In this document: positions 40,754 through 48,775 of the stretch, in pieces
Layout of the letters: the number at the start of each line of letters is the position of its first letter
How positions within the stretch are numbered: the first letter of the stretch is position 1
Origin: Paenibacillus puerhi
GTDB taxonomy: Bacteria; Bacillota; Bacilli; Paenibacillales; NBRC-103111
Assembly: GCF_009846885.1 (NCBI RefSeq)
Contig: NZ_WUWM01000002.1
Location: 62,001-126,000 of the forward strand
Reading direction: 5' to 3'
DNA length: 64,000 nt
The notes under the pieces: generated by a model
What the model saw: only the letters and a program-made list of their open reading frames with translations
Databases searched by the model: none
What the model was told of the DNA's origin: nothing
Program-made: the position numbers and the translations under genes

Positions 40754-41407
40754 ATGAATAGAAGAATCAAGCAGCTTCATCTCATAACCACCGGCTGCCA
40801 AGAGCTTGATGAGGTTGCGGCCATTATCCGCGATCTCCCCGTTCGGCTGATCGATGCGCTGCATATCCGGGAGAAGCACCGTACGGCCCGGGAGCTGATC
40901 CACTGGTATCAGACGCTCAAGCCTCTGCTCCCCAGGGCCTCCGTTCTGTTGAATGACCGGGTGGATGCGGCGCTGGCCGTTCAAGCCGGCGGCGTCCAGC
41001 TGGGGTTCGGCAGTCTGTCTCCTGCCGAAGCCCGCTCCCTGCTGCCCGCTGCCATGCTGATCGGCAGATCGGTCCATGCGCCGGAAGAAGCGGCGGAGGC
41101 CGCAGCCCAAGGAGCCGACTTCGTTCTTTTCGGCCATGTGTATGAATCCGGATCCAAGCCCGGACTGCCGGCACGTGGTCTGCAGGCGCTCTCGCAGACC
41201 GTGAAGTCTTCGCCTGTGCCCGTTATCGCCATCGGAGGGGTGACCCCGGAGCGTACCGAAGAAGTACTGGCGGCTGGTGCCGGCGGCATTGCCGTGCTTT
41301 CCTCTATCCTGCTGCACAGGGAACCCGGGCTGCAGGTCGAGCGGTTCCGCCAGGCGCTGGACGGGATGTCCCCCACCCTACCTCAAGGAGAGAATTCGTA
41401 TGAATAA
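40754..41407 (+). CDS. tenI: Thiazole tautomerase TenI (ThiE-like fold)
   Basis: A 217-aa TIM barrel. It has VLLNDRVDAALAVQAGGVQLG, LIGRSVHAPEEAAEAAAQGADFVLFGHVYESGSKPG with the TenI-type His, and the phosphate site PVIAIGGVTPE. It lacks the RDGxxQ stretch of true thiamine-phosphate synthase ThiE, so tautomerase TenI is the better call. It aromatises the thiazole made by ThiG. Its end overlaps thiO by eight bases. Confidence 0.85.
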   Translation: MNRRIKQLHLITTGCQELDEVAAIIRDLPVRLIDALHIREKHRTARELIHWYQTLKPLLPRASVLLNDRVDAALAVQAGGVQLGFGSLSPAEARSLLPAAMLIGRSVHAPEEAAEAAAQGADFVLFGHVYESGSKPGLPARGLQALSQTVKSSPVPVIAIGGVTPERTEEVLAAGAGGIAVLSSILLHREPGLQVERFRQALDGMSPTLPQGENSYE

Positions 41408-42596
41408 CCACGCAAGCGCAATGATGCGCACGCAAGCCCTCCAGGACAGCGGACGATCCGGCCTGGAAACTCCCACGGCCCTCATCATCGGAAGCGGTGT
41501 GATCGGAGCCGCCTCCGCTTACGAGCTGGGCAAGGCCGGGTTTGCCTGCACCCTGCTCGATAAAGGAGGCTGGAGCCTGGAGGCCTCCACGGCGGCAGCG
41601 GGCATGCTGGGGGCTCAGGTAGAGATCCATCGCGACGGCCCCTTCTATGAGCTTTGCCGGGCCAGCCTCGGGATGTACCGGGAATGGGTCCGTGAGCTGG
41701 AAGATTGGAGCGGCATCCCCACGCAGTACATAGCGGAGGGCATCCTGCGAGCGGCGATGACCGACGAGGATGAAGCCGAGCTTCGCAGCCGCCTCCCCTG
41801 GATGCGCGATGCGGACTGGATGTCGGCCGAAGAACTGCTTCGCGTCGAATCCGAGCTCTCCCCCGCTGTCCGCGGAGGTCTGTATCTGCCCGCCGACCAT
41901 CAGGTGCATCCCGTCTGGCTGGCGAAGTCCCTGAAGGCCGCCATCAGCCGGCAAGGCTGCCTGATCAAGGAATGGACACCGGCTACAAAGCTGCTGACGG
42001 ATGAAACCGGGCGAGTCTGCGGCGCGGATACACCCGAGGGCGAGCTTTACGCCGATCTAGTCGTGCTGGCGGCAGGAGCCTGGAGCTCTCCGTTAGCCGA
42101 GACGCTCGGCCTGAAGCTGCCGATCTTCCCCGTGAAGGGCCAATGCATCTCGGTGCGTACGGACGCGCCGCTGATCCGGGCTACGGTATTTACCAAGGGC
42201 TGCTACATCGTCCCTAAGAGCGATGGCACGTATATCATCGGCGCTACCCAGCAGCAGGTAGGCTTTGACAAGCGCGCTAAAGTAAGCGCGATCGCCGATC
42301 TGCATGAAAAAGCGGCAGCGCTGCTGCCGCGAATGGCCGATGCCGAATTTGTGTCGACCTGGACAGGTCTTCGTCCCGGAACAGAGGACGAGCTGCCCTT
42401 CATCGGCGCCTGGGAGGGCGCGCCCGGCTTGATCTTCGCGACCGGTCATTATCGCAATGGCATCCTGCTTGCCCCGATCACGGGACGGCTCGTCGCCCAG
42501 TTGGCTCAAGGGAGCGCCACGGAGCTTGACCTGGCGCCCTTTGCCCCGGCGAGAGCGGAGAGGCTGGCTGAACAGCAAATCCCTCTCATCCGATAG
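41400..42596 (+). CDS. thiO: Glycine oxidase ThiO
   Basis: A 398-aa flavoenzyme that oxidises glycine to iminoglyoxylate for thiazole synthesis. FAD motif ALIIGSGVIGAASAYEL near residue 27, ASTAAAGMLGAQ, YLPADHQVHPVWLAKSLKAA, and the C-terminal GLRPGTEDELPFIG and GHYRNGILLAPITG. ATG at 41400 follows AAGGAGAG at eight bases and overlaps tenI. The rest of the usual operon (thiS, thiG, thiF) is not here. Confidence 0.92.
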   Translation: MNNHASAMMRTQALQDSGRSGLETPTALIIGSGVIGAASAYELGKAGFACTLLDKGGWSLEASTAAAGMLGAQVEIHRDGPFYELCRASLGMYREWVRELEDWSGIPTQYIAEGILRAAMTDEDEAELRSRLPWMRDADWMSAEELLRVESELSPAVRGGLYLPADHQVHPVWLAKSLKAAISRQGCLIKEWTPATKLLTDETGRVCGADTPEGELYADLVVLAAGAWSSPLAETLGLKLPIFPVKGQCISVRTDAPLIRATVFTKGCYIVPKSDGTYIIGATQQQVGFDKRAKVSAIADLHEKAAALLPRMADAEFVSTWTGLRPGTEDELPFIGAWEGAPGLIFATGHYRNGILLAPITGRLVAQLAQGSATELDLAPFAPARAERLAEQQIPLIR

Positions 42597-42600
42597 CCGG

Positions 42601-43266
42601 TTAAGATTTGAACCTGGCCATAAGCGCCCAGCGACGCTCATGGCGGCGCTTGTACTTGGGAAGTCCCCGATACAGCTCTACCGTCTCGCGGAACGAGCGT
42701 CGGGCTTCTTCAGCGCGTCCTAGCTGCTGATACAGCTGGCCTTGCCGGTAATAGGCCTCGCAGGAGGAGGAGTTGACTTCCCGGAAGCTCTCCAGGTAGC
42801 GGATCGCCCGCTCCGGATCGGTCGCGGCGTACGCTTCGCCGAGCTTAAGGTAGGGATCGCCGTACTTGACCCGCGGATTGATCTCCAGCGCCCGGAGGAT
42901 CAGGCTTTCTCCTTCCTCCAGATGTCCGCGTCCCAGCTGACAGATGCCCAGCTCGCTCAAGACATCCGCCGAGTCATCCATCACGCGGTGTACCTCGGTC
43001 AGCAGCTCGTAGGCAGCCTCATACTTCTTCTGATCCATATAAATGCGAGCGACCTCATGCTTGGTAGACGTGTGATGCGGGCTAAGTCTTAATTCGTCCC
43101 TCAGCCGTCTCAGCCTTCGCCCTCTCTGGAGCGGCTTCAGGAAGCTGGGCGTCAGCCCGATGAACCGGCGGTCCAGCATGTAAACGATCAGGAGCAGGAC
43201 AATCAATGCCACGAAAGGATTGCCAAGCAGCCAGGTAAGCAGGATAAATATAAAAACTTTACTCAA
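42601..43266 (-). CDS. Tetratricopeptide repeat membrane protein
   Basis: A 221-aa protein with an N-terminal hydrophobic hairpin (VFIFILLTWLLGNPFVALIVLLLIVYML) and 3-4 TPR units (YEAAYELLTEVHRVMDDSADVLSELGICQLGRGHLEEG, EAYYRQGQLYQQLGRAEEARRSF). It starts with TTG at 43266 behind GGAAGG. TPRs mediate protein contacts; partners unknown. Convergent with thiO. Confidence 0.83.
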   Translation of the reverse strand: MSKVFIFILLTWLLGNPFVALIVLLLIVYMLDRRFIGLTPSFLKPLQRGRRLRRLRDELRLSPHHTSTKHEVARIYMDQKKYEAAYELLTEVHRVMDDSADVLSELGICQLGRGHLEEGESLILRALEINPRVKYGDPYLKLGEAYAATDPERAIRYLESFREVNSSSCEAYYRQGQLYQQLGRAEEARRSFRETVELYRGLPKYKRRHERRWALMARFKS

Positions 43267-43504
43267 TGCAGTACGCCTTCCTTTCCAACGACCCTATGAA
43301 TATATGCCTGAGCTCCATCTGCGGTCCCAATCAGGGGAGCTTTCGGGCAATCTATTGCCGATTATACCATATGCTCCCAGTCTATGGACAGGAAGGATAT
43401 GCCGGAGGCGGATCAAGCGTCGTTTTTACGCAGGCAAGCAGGAATTGACGTCTTTGCAGCGAATGGATGGTATTAGCCAAAAAAGCAGGGGGAACGAATG
43501 CGAT

Positions 43505-43816
43505 ATGAATGAAGCCAAGGCAGCTGCCTGGAGTAAAACAAGACAAATGGGTAAAGCCAAATTCATCATGATCCGGGGCGTACTCCTGTGGGGGGTCACG
43601 TTGGCAGCCGTCTTCACCGCCATCGAATGGTTCTCGCAGCAGACGGTTCTATCGTCCTGGTTAACCGTACGGCTGCTCGTCTTCGGCATCGTCGGCTTCT
43701 TCGCTGCCAATTTTCAATGGGACGGCAATGAACGTAAATATGAGGCGTACCAGCGTCAGCTGCAGGCGTCGGCAGGCAGCTCCAAGAAGGGCAAGCGGAA
43801 GCCCGGCAGCAACTAG
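43505..43816 (+). CDS. Hypothetical two-helix membrane protein
   Basis: A 103-aa protein with helices at FIMIRGVLLWGVTLAAVFTAI and WLTVRLLVFGIVGFFAAN and a basic Ser/Lys tail. Start ATG at 43505 behind AGGGGG at somewhat long spacing. Not recognised. Closed by a terminator. Confidence 0.68.
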   Translation: MNEAKAAAWSKTRQMGKAKFIMIRGVLLWGVTLAAVFTAIEWFSQQTVLSSWLTVRLLVFGIVGFFAANFQWDGNERKYEAYQRQLQASAGSSKKGKRKPGSN

Positions 43817-43852
43817 TAAAGGTCCGCGCGGCGCGAAGCGCCGCTTGCTTGT

Positions 43853-43886
43853 AAAACCTAGCGACATGGGCGCTAGGTTTTTCGGT
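43853..43886 (+). terminator. Terminator after the two-helix membrane gene
   Basis: AAACCTAGCG pairs with CGCTAGGTTTTT around ACATGGG. Confidence 0.75.
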
Positions 43887-43892
43887 TCAGGA

Positions 43893-43930
43893 TAAAAAAA
43901 ATCTGCGATCGTTTGCGAACGATCACAGAC
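43893..43930 (-). terminator. Terminator for the minus-strand membrane gene at 44056
   Basis: Minus-strand GATCGTTCGCAAACGATC hairpin within a longer CTGTG/CGCAG stem, followed by eight T. Confidence 0.75.
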
Positions 43931-44055
43931 ATCAAGGAATATCTATTATTAAAAGGGGGTCACTGCTTATTATAAGCGGTCAACATTAAAGAACGATGAA
44001 CCTCATATTACAGTTCTATGACAAAGTCGGGACAAAGGTCACGGTCCCCGCCGGC

Positions 44056-44391
44056 TTAATCATCGTCCGGATGCGGCTCGTAAACAGGAGGACCGTCCCC
44101 CCCAATCTTGCGCTTCATCCCGAGCAGGGCGAAAAACAGCAGCACCTCATTGTTCACGTAGGACACACCGTACCCGAAGATGCCGAACATTTTAGAGAAT
44201 TCCTGCCCTTCCCCGTTAAAGACGGAAGCCCACCACCAGATGCTTCCCCCAGCTATGAGCGTATTCACGACCGAGCCGGCCAGAAAGGACATGCCCAGCT
44301 TCTCCGTTTTCCACATCGGCCAAATGCCTACAATCCCGGTCATCACGAAGCCGACTCCCAGAAGCAACCAGAATATCGTATCGTATGTCAA
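44056..44391 (-). CDS. Hypothetical membrane protein
   Basis: A 111-aa protein with three or four helices (FWLLLGVGFVMTGIVGIWPMW; MSFLAGSVVNTLIAGGSIWWW; NNEVLLFFALLGM) and an acidic, proline-rich tail. Not recognised. ATG at 44391. Monocistronic, with a terminator at 43893. Confidence 0.7.
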   Translation of the reverse strand: MTYDTIFWLLLGVGFVMTGIVGIWPMWKTEKLGMSFLAGSVVNTLIAGGSIWWWASVFNGEGQEFSKMFGIFGYGVSYVNNEVLLFFALLGMKRKIGGDGPPVYEPHPDDD

Positions 44392-44555
44392 GGCGTTCCC
44401 TCACGCTCCTACCCGCTCATCACATGTAATCCTTCACCAGAGTATCATGAATGAAGGCCCTTGGACAACCGTTTGGCCAATCTGTCTTAAAGTTGTCAAA
44501 TGCTGCAGCCGACTTGGATGATCTGATGTGGGATCTTCCTTCCGCCCCTCTCTCC

Positions 44556-44585
44556 TTGGCGAAATCCCGTTCGACCTTGTATAAT
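44556..44585 (+). promoter_or_regulatory. Sigma-A promoter of the 44624 gene
   Basis: TTGGCG (44556-44561), 18-base spacer, TATAAT (44580-44585), ending 38 bases before the ATG at 44624. Confidence 0.65.
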
Positions 44586-44623
44586 CAGAAGCAGACTGTA
44601 CTTAACCCGAGGAGGTGCCCTAC

Positions 44624-44968
44624 ATGGCACGAAGCAAAGCCCAGAAGCAGCGCAGCAAGCTGGTGCGCGAAGGAAAACTCGATCCCGTCATCAGCCGCAA
44701 GGATTGGCACGGCTGCCGACCGGTCGAACGCGTAATCCCGACCTACAAGGAAACCAAGAACAGACTGGATAACAAGCATAAAAAGAAATGGAACCTCTCG
44801 TCGTATACGAGCGAAGGTTCCATTTTTTATTGCAGGACTACAGTGGCCTTGTCGGCCCCCTACAGCACCTCTCCCGCTTCCAGCCGCCCTCTGGCATATA
44901 AGGCGCTACCTACCACGCCCGCATCCTCCAGCAGCTCCGCCGGCTTGATCTGCAGGTCGCGCCAGTAG
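44624..44968 (+). CDS. Small basic conserved protein with an odd C-terminal extension
   Basis: The ATG at 44624 has a near-perfect GAGGAGGTG site. The first ~57 residues are a Lys/Arg-rich conserved-looking unit (ARSKAQKQRSKLVREGKLDP, KHKKKWN). The frame then passes without a stop through a terminator hairpin (44789-44830) and 109 bases into the 3' end of the convergent ROK gene, giving a low-quality Ser/Pro tail. The functional protein probably ends near residue 60-70 in relatives; the stop may have been lost by mutation. Possible nucleic-acid or ribosome association from its charge only. Confidence 0.6.
   Translation: MARSKAQKQRSKLVREGKLDPVISRKDWHGCRPVERVIPTYKETKNRLDNKHKKKWNLSSYTSEGSIFYCRTTVALSAPYSTSPASSRPLAYKALPTTPASSSSSAGLICRSRQ
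44789..44830 (+). terminator. Terminator hairpin lying inside an open frame
   Basis: ATGGAACCT (44789-44797) pairs with AGGTTCCAT around a smaller CTCGT/ACGAG stem, then T6. The reading frame of the 44624 gene continues across it. Confidence 0.75.
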
Positions 44969-45831
44969 AAGGACAAGGCCGCGCGCTCAATTTCCTCGCG
45001 CATCGGCTTCAGCAGCCTCTCTCCGGCCTGCGCCGCTCCTCCCCCGACTACGATCAGATCGGGGCTGAACAGCGTGATCGCCGCAGCCAATCCGCGCCCG
45101 AGCAGCGTGCCCGTCCGCTGCAGCACGGCGATAGCCGCGGGATCTCCGGCATCATAAGCCTTCGATACATCCGCTGACGTAATATCCGCAACCTTCTCTC
45201 CCGGGAATTGCCGGGCAAGGACGGTCGACTCGCCGCGCGCAACCGCTTCGCGAGCCTGTCTCGCGATCCCTGTCGCGGAAGCGACGGTCTCCAGGCATCC
45301 GGTCAGCCCGCAATTGCAGACGTAATCGATGCCTTCGAGGGTGACATGGCCGAGCTCCCCTGCGCGACCGCCGCTCCCGTAGTACAGTCTGCCGTCGTTA
45401 TACATAGCCGCTGCCATGCCGGTTCCCACGGTGATTCCCAGCACGTGCCGGAAGCCGCGCCCGGCTCCCCCCGTCGCTTCCCCATAAACGTACATCCGCA
45501 CATCATTATTGACAAAAACGGGAACCCCGCCGATCTGTGCGCTCAGCAGGTCAGCCAGCGGAAAGTCCTTCCAGCCCAGATTCGCTGCGAATACGCTCGT
45601 TCCCTTCACATGATCCACAAAGCCGGGAACACCGATCCCGACGCCTTGGATCGTAACCTGAGCTTCCTTCTGCACCTGCCCGATCGCTTCGGCCAGCCTC
45701 CTGACTACATCCTCACCGCCGCGCTTCACCTCGGTTGCAATCTTCACCATTTTCTGAGTCTCGCCTGCTTCGTTCACGATGCCAATGACCATATTCGTCC
45801 CGCCGATATCGACGCCTGCATAATGTTTCAC
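44860..45831 (-). CDS. glcK: ROK family glucokinase-like sugar kinase
   Basis: A 323-aa kinase: GVDIGGTNMVIG phosphate motif at the start, VGIGVPGFVD, NNDVRMYVYGEA with catalytic Asp, ELGHVTLEG, the ROK zinc motif CNCGLTGCLETVAS, and the late LIVVGGGAAQ. GTG at 45831 with AGGAG is preferred over the farther ATG at 45882. It phosphorylates glucose or a related sugar. It lies downstream of a DeoR regulator on the same strand, likely one operon. Confidence 0.88.
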   Translation of the reverse strand: MKHYAGVDIGGTNMVIGIVNEAGETQKMVKIATEVKRGGEDVVRRLAEAIGQVQKEAQVTIQGVGIGVPGFVDHVKGTSVFAANLGWKDFPLADLLSAQIGGVPVFVNNDVRMYVYGEATGGAGRGFRHVLGITVGTGMAAAMYNDGRLYYGSGGRAGELGHVTLEGIDYVCNCGLTGCLETVASATGIARQAREAVARGESTVLARQFPGEKVADITSADVSKAYDAGDPAAIAVLQRTGTLLGRGLAAAITLFSPDLIVVGGGAAQAGERLLKPMREEIERAALSFYWRDLQIKPAELLEDAGVVGSALYARGRLEAGEVL

Positions 45832-45924
45832 CGGTTCTCCTCTTTTCTGTTTCAGCTTGAACTTCGTCCTCCGCTCTTCCAATCAAGCCCGCTTGAACTG
45901 CTTTGATCGGCGGCAGCTAACCCC

Positions 45925-46731
45925 CTACTCCCCCGGCTCCGTATCGGCCAAGTGGAGCGCTATGCCGCTGGCCTCCAGATAGGCGCGCAGCGATGCATCG
46001 GTAAGCTCGTTCGTGATACAGCCTGTTAGCGTCGATAGCGGCGCCATGCTGAACAACGACGTGCGGCCGATCTTCGTATGGTCGAAAACGGCATACGAGC
46101 GGAGCGCCCGCTTCAGCATCAGTCTGGCGATATCGGCCTCCTGCTCGGAGAACGTGGTGAGCCCCTGCTCCTCCGTAATGCCGTCAATCCCCATGAACAT
46201 GATGCCGATATTGACGCTCTCGATGATCCGCTCGGCGAGCGGCCCGCACAGCTCGAAGCTGTTGCGGCGCATCACCCCTCCGGTCAGCACCACCTGCACG
46301 CCATCGCTTTCCGACAGCTCCATGGCGATGTTGACCGCGTTGGTCACGATGGTGATTCCCTTGCGAAGCTTCAGCTCGCGTGCGATCAGAAACGTCGTCG
46401 TACCGCCTGTCAAGCCGACGACATCCCCTTCTTCGACGAGAGCTGCGGCCTTGGCTGCGATCGCTTCTTTCTCCAGCCAGAGAAGCTGTTTTTTCTCGAA
46501 GAACGAAATCTCCCTGCCGGAAGCTGCAGCAGGACTCTCCAGCTGGGCGCCGCCCAAGCTGCGGATAATGCCGCCCTGACGCTCCAGCACGTCAAGATCG
46601 CGCCGGGCCGTCGCTTCCGAGCAGTCGAACTTGTCGATCATCTCTTGTATCGTAATGCGTCCTTGCCGCTTCAGCAGGTTCATGATTTGCTCGCGGCGTC
46701 TTTCTCCCTTGCTGGGAGCCCGATCGACCAT
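45925..46731 (-). CDS. DeoR/GlpR family transcriptional regulator
   Basis: A 268-aa sugar-responsive repressor. N-terminal HTH (RREQIMNLLKRQGRITIQEMIDKFDCSEATARRDLDVLE) and a DeoR effector domain (VGLTGGTTTFLIARELK, TNAVNIAMEL, LTGGVMRRNSFELCG, FMGIDGI). It is upstream of the ROK kinase with 93 bases between and probably controls it, sensing a phosphorylated sugar. ATG at 46731 with AAGGAGG. Confidence 0.9.
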   Translation of the reverse strand: MVDRAPSKGERRREQIMNLLKRQGRITIQEMIDKFDCSEATARRDLDVLERQGGIIRSLGGAQLESPAAASGREISFFEKKQLLWLEKEAIAAKAAALVEEGDVVGLTGGTTTFLIARELKLRKGITIVTNAVNIAMELSESDGVQVVLTGGVMRRNSFELCGPLAERIIESVNIGIMFMGIDGITEEQGLTTFSEQEADIARLMLKRALRSYAVFDHTKIGRTSLFSMAPLSTLTGCITNELTDASLRAYLEASGIALHLADTEPGE

Positions 46732-46922
46732 GACATATCCTCCTTCGAGTGTAGTGCGCTCGATCGCTTTTATTAAATTTTAAATCATTTTTTTGACGAT
46801 ATCAATCATATCTTACTTACGATCCTTCATTTGAAACCAAATCGCAGGGACTGCGTATTATATAGGAAGCGGAGCTTCAGACCGCCGCTACTACCGTCAA
46901 TGATGCTCTTTAGGGGGTTGCC

Positions 46923-47360
46923 ATGCCAAACCGTCAAGAATTATACGAGCTTGAAGAAACATTCCGCCAGCTATTCCGCCGCATCCGAGCAAGCTGGACG
47001 CGCTTCGAGGTTCAGGGAGTCTCCTCCTCGCAAGCCTCCATCTTGGAAAAACTGCAAAACGACGGACCGCTGAAGGTTTCCCAGCTCGCCGAAGCGCTTT
47101 GGATCACAGCCGGTGCGGTCACTTCGCTGTCGGACAAGCTAATAGCCGGACACTTCGCCGAGCGTTCGCGTTCTGAGGAAGACCGCCGGGTCGTGTATCT
47201 CGAAATTACCGATAAGGGGCGAGAGGTTCTCACTGAGTTCCGAACGCATAGAGAGAAAATTATCGATGGATTTTTCGGTAGCTTATCCAAGGAGGATAGC
47301 GACCATCTGATACGGATCTTCAACCAAATACTGAAAGACTCCGAGCCGATGCACTCCTAG
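46923..47360 (+). CDS. MarR family transcriptional regulator
   Basis: A 145-aa winged-helix repressor: SSSQASILEKLQNDGPLKVSQLAEALWITAGAVTSLSDKLIAGHF and the wing RSRSEEDRRVVYLEITDKG. No adjacent target gene on its strand, so its regulon is not visible from context. ATG at 46923 with AGGGGG. Confidence 0.92.
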   Translation: MPNRQELYELEETFRQLFRRIRASWTRFEVQGVSSSQASILEKLQNDGPLKVSQLAEALWITAGAVTSLSDKLIAGHFAERSRSEEDRRVVYLEITDKGREVLTEFRTHREKIIDGFFGSLSKEDSDHLIRIFNQILKDSEPMHS

Positions 47361-47403
47361 CCGATGAACAAGCGGAGGCATCGGTCTTCCTGTATGCCCA
47401 GAC

Positions 47404-47441
47404 CCAACAATCGCAGCCATACTGCGATTGTTGGTTTTTTT
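47404..47441 (+). terminator. Strong terminator after the MarR gene
   Basis: CCAACAATCGCAG (47404-47416) pairs with CTGCGATTGTTGG (47422-47434), followed by seven T. Confidence 0.9.
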
Positions 47442-47473
47442 GCGCTTAATAAGCCGCCTGCCGAACCGCTCCC

Positions 47474-47761
47474 TCACTCTGCCGCCAGACGCTTGAAGGC
47501 CTCAATGAAGGAAGCCGGGTCCGACTTGACGTTGAACGGGTAAACCCCTTGGCGGGTATGCAGATACAGAATCCCCTCTTCCGCGCCCATCCTCCGATAG
47601 GATATGTCATACACCTCATGAAGGGGAAACTCGCGGTGTCGAGTGGTGATTTTGCTGACAAACAAACACATCACCCTCTCTTCCGGAATGTAGGATTGCT
47701 CCGTTGCCGTTACCGTTCTAACTATTTTGTAATATGGATGCTCCGCCAGGATATGCGGCAT
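47474..47761 (-). CDS. Hypothetical protein, last gene after the mrp operon
   Basis: A 95-aa protein with a pattern of seven short strands and a final helix (ILYLHTRQGVYPFNVKSDPASFIEAFKRLA), suggestive of a PH-like fold. Twelve bases after mrpG on the same strand, with AGGAGGG before the ATG, so probably cotranscribed. Not assigned. Confidence 0.65.
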   Translation of the reverse strand: MPHILAEHPYYKIVRTVTATEQSYIPEERVMCLFVSKITTRHREFPLHEVYDISYRRMGAEEGILYLHTRQGVYPFNVKSDPASFIEAFKRLAAE

Positions 47762-47773
47762 CTTCGATCCCTC

Positions 47774-48157
47774 CTACTTGTAGTCTCCGCTTGTCCCCTC
47801 CTGCTTTCCTTCTTGCCCGAGGTCGTCCATTACGCTTCTTTTCCACAAGGGAACCCCTGAGCGGTGAGCCGCCCGGCCGGTAAGATGTCCGGCTACAGGC
47901 GACGTTAAGAACACGAAGACGATACCGAGCAGCACCTTCACGCTGACATGATTCAGGTAAAGCAGCAAGTAGACAAAGGCGCCCGCGAGCACAAGCAGCA
48001 CGCCGAGCGTGGCGCTTTTGGCGGCGGCATGCGACCGGGTGTACACATCGGGAAGGCGGATAAGCCCCCAGGCGCTCAATGCGCTCACTATCGCACCGGC
48101 TGCAATGACGATCCCTATGATGATTTCACCGGATAAGGCGAGCAGCTCTCTATTCAA
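47774..48157 (-). CDS. mrpG: Na+/H+ antiporter subunit MrpG
   Basis: A 127-aa subunit with three helices: GIVIAAGAIVSALSAWGLIRLPDVYTRSHAAAKSATLG is the MnhG signature. Starts with TTG at 48157 overlapping the end of mrpF by eight bases. Last subunit of the Mrp complex; the cytoplasmic tail is longer than usual. Confidence 0.92.
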   Translation of the reverse strand: MNRELLALSGEIIIGIVIAAGAIVSALSAWGLIRLPDVYTRSHAAAKSATLGVLLVLAGAFVYLLLYLNHVSVKVLLGIVFVFLTSPVAGHLTGRAAHRSGVPLWKRSVMDDLGQEGKQEGTSGDYK

Positions 48158-48419
48158 TCACTTCACCTCTCTCTATATAACGAGCGAATGCCGTGGTCCC
48201 GATAAAGGTGATGATGCCGATGACCAGCACAATGTCAAAATACGCAGTCGTCTTTAGCAAGACGCCAAGCAGCGTAATCATCGCCAGCAGCATGACGCCG
48301 ATCGTATCCAAGGCCACTATCCGGTCCGGCGTAGAGGGGCCGATGAGCAATCTGTACATGCAGCCCAGAATCGCCAGAGCCAGGACAGCCAGCGAGACAA
48401 GGAGAAAATAAGTAATCAT
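48150..48419 (-). CDS. mrpF: Na+/H+ antiporter subunit MrpF
   Basis: An 89-aa three-helix subunit: YRLLIGPSTPDRIVALDTIGV is the MnhF/MrpF motif. ATGA overlap with mrpE and an overlap with mrpG. Confidence 0.93.
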   Translation of the reverse strand: MITYFLLVSLAVLALAILGCMYRLLIGPSTPDRIVALDTIGVMLLAMITLLGVLLKTTAYFDIVLVIGIITFIGTTAFARYIERGEVIE

Positions 48420-48775
48420 GCGCGTGTCACCTCCAGGATGGCCTTCTCGAACGAGCCTCTGATGTGGCCCGACAACTGGTCCGCGTCATCGATATCGAGG
48501 GCATGGATATACAGGATTTGCCCGTTCGGAGAGACGTCCAGAGTGAGCGTTCCCGGCGTCAGACAGATCAGGCACGAGAGGAGGGTAACCTCCCAGTCGG
48601 ACCTCAGCTCGGTGCGATAAGCGAAAATCCCCGGTCGGATCGTCAGCTTGGGACGCAATATTTGCCGGATCACATCGAATCCCGAGACAAACAGCTCCTT
48701 ATTGAACAGCAAGAACAGCTTGATAACCGCCGCTGCTTTTATGAGAACCAATCCGATTAGCTGTGCCATCTTCAT
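48416..48775 (-). CDS. mrpE: Na+/H+ antiporter subunit MrpE
   Basis: A 119-aa subunit: KLFLLFNKELFVSGFDVIRQILRPKLTIRPGIFAYRTEL, then TLLSCLICLTPGTLTLDVS, the MnhE pattern. It is shorter than B. subtilis MrpE (158 aa), lacking the extra N-terminal helix. ATG at 48775 overlaps the mrpD stop; a second ATG at 48769 is better spaced from the G-run. Confidence 0.88.
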   Translation of the reverse strand: MKMAQLIGLVLIKAAAVIKLFLLFNKELFVSGFDVIRQILRPKLTIRPGIFAYRTELRSDWEVTLLSCLICLTPGTLTLDVSPNGQILYIHALDIDDADQLSGHIRGSFEKAILEVTRA

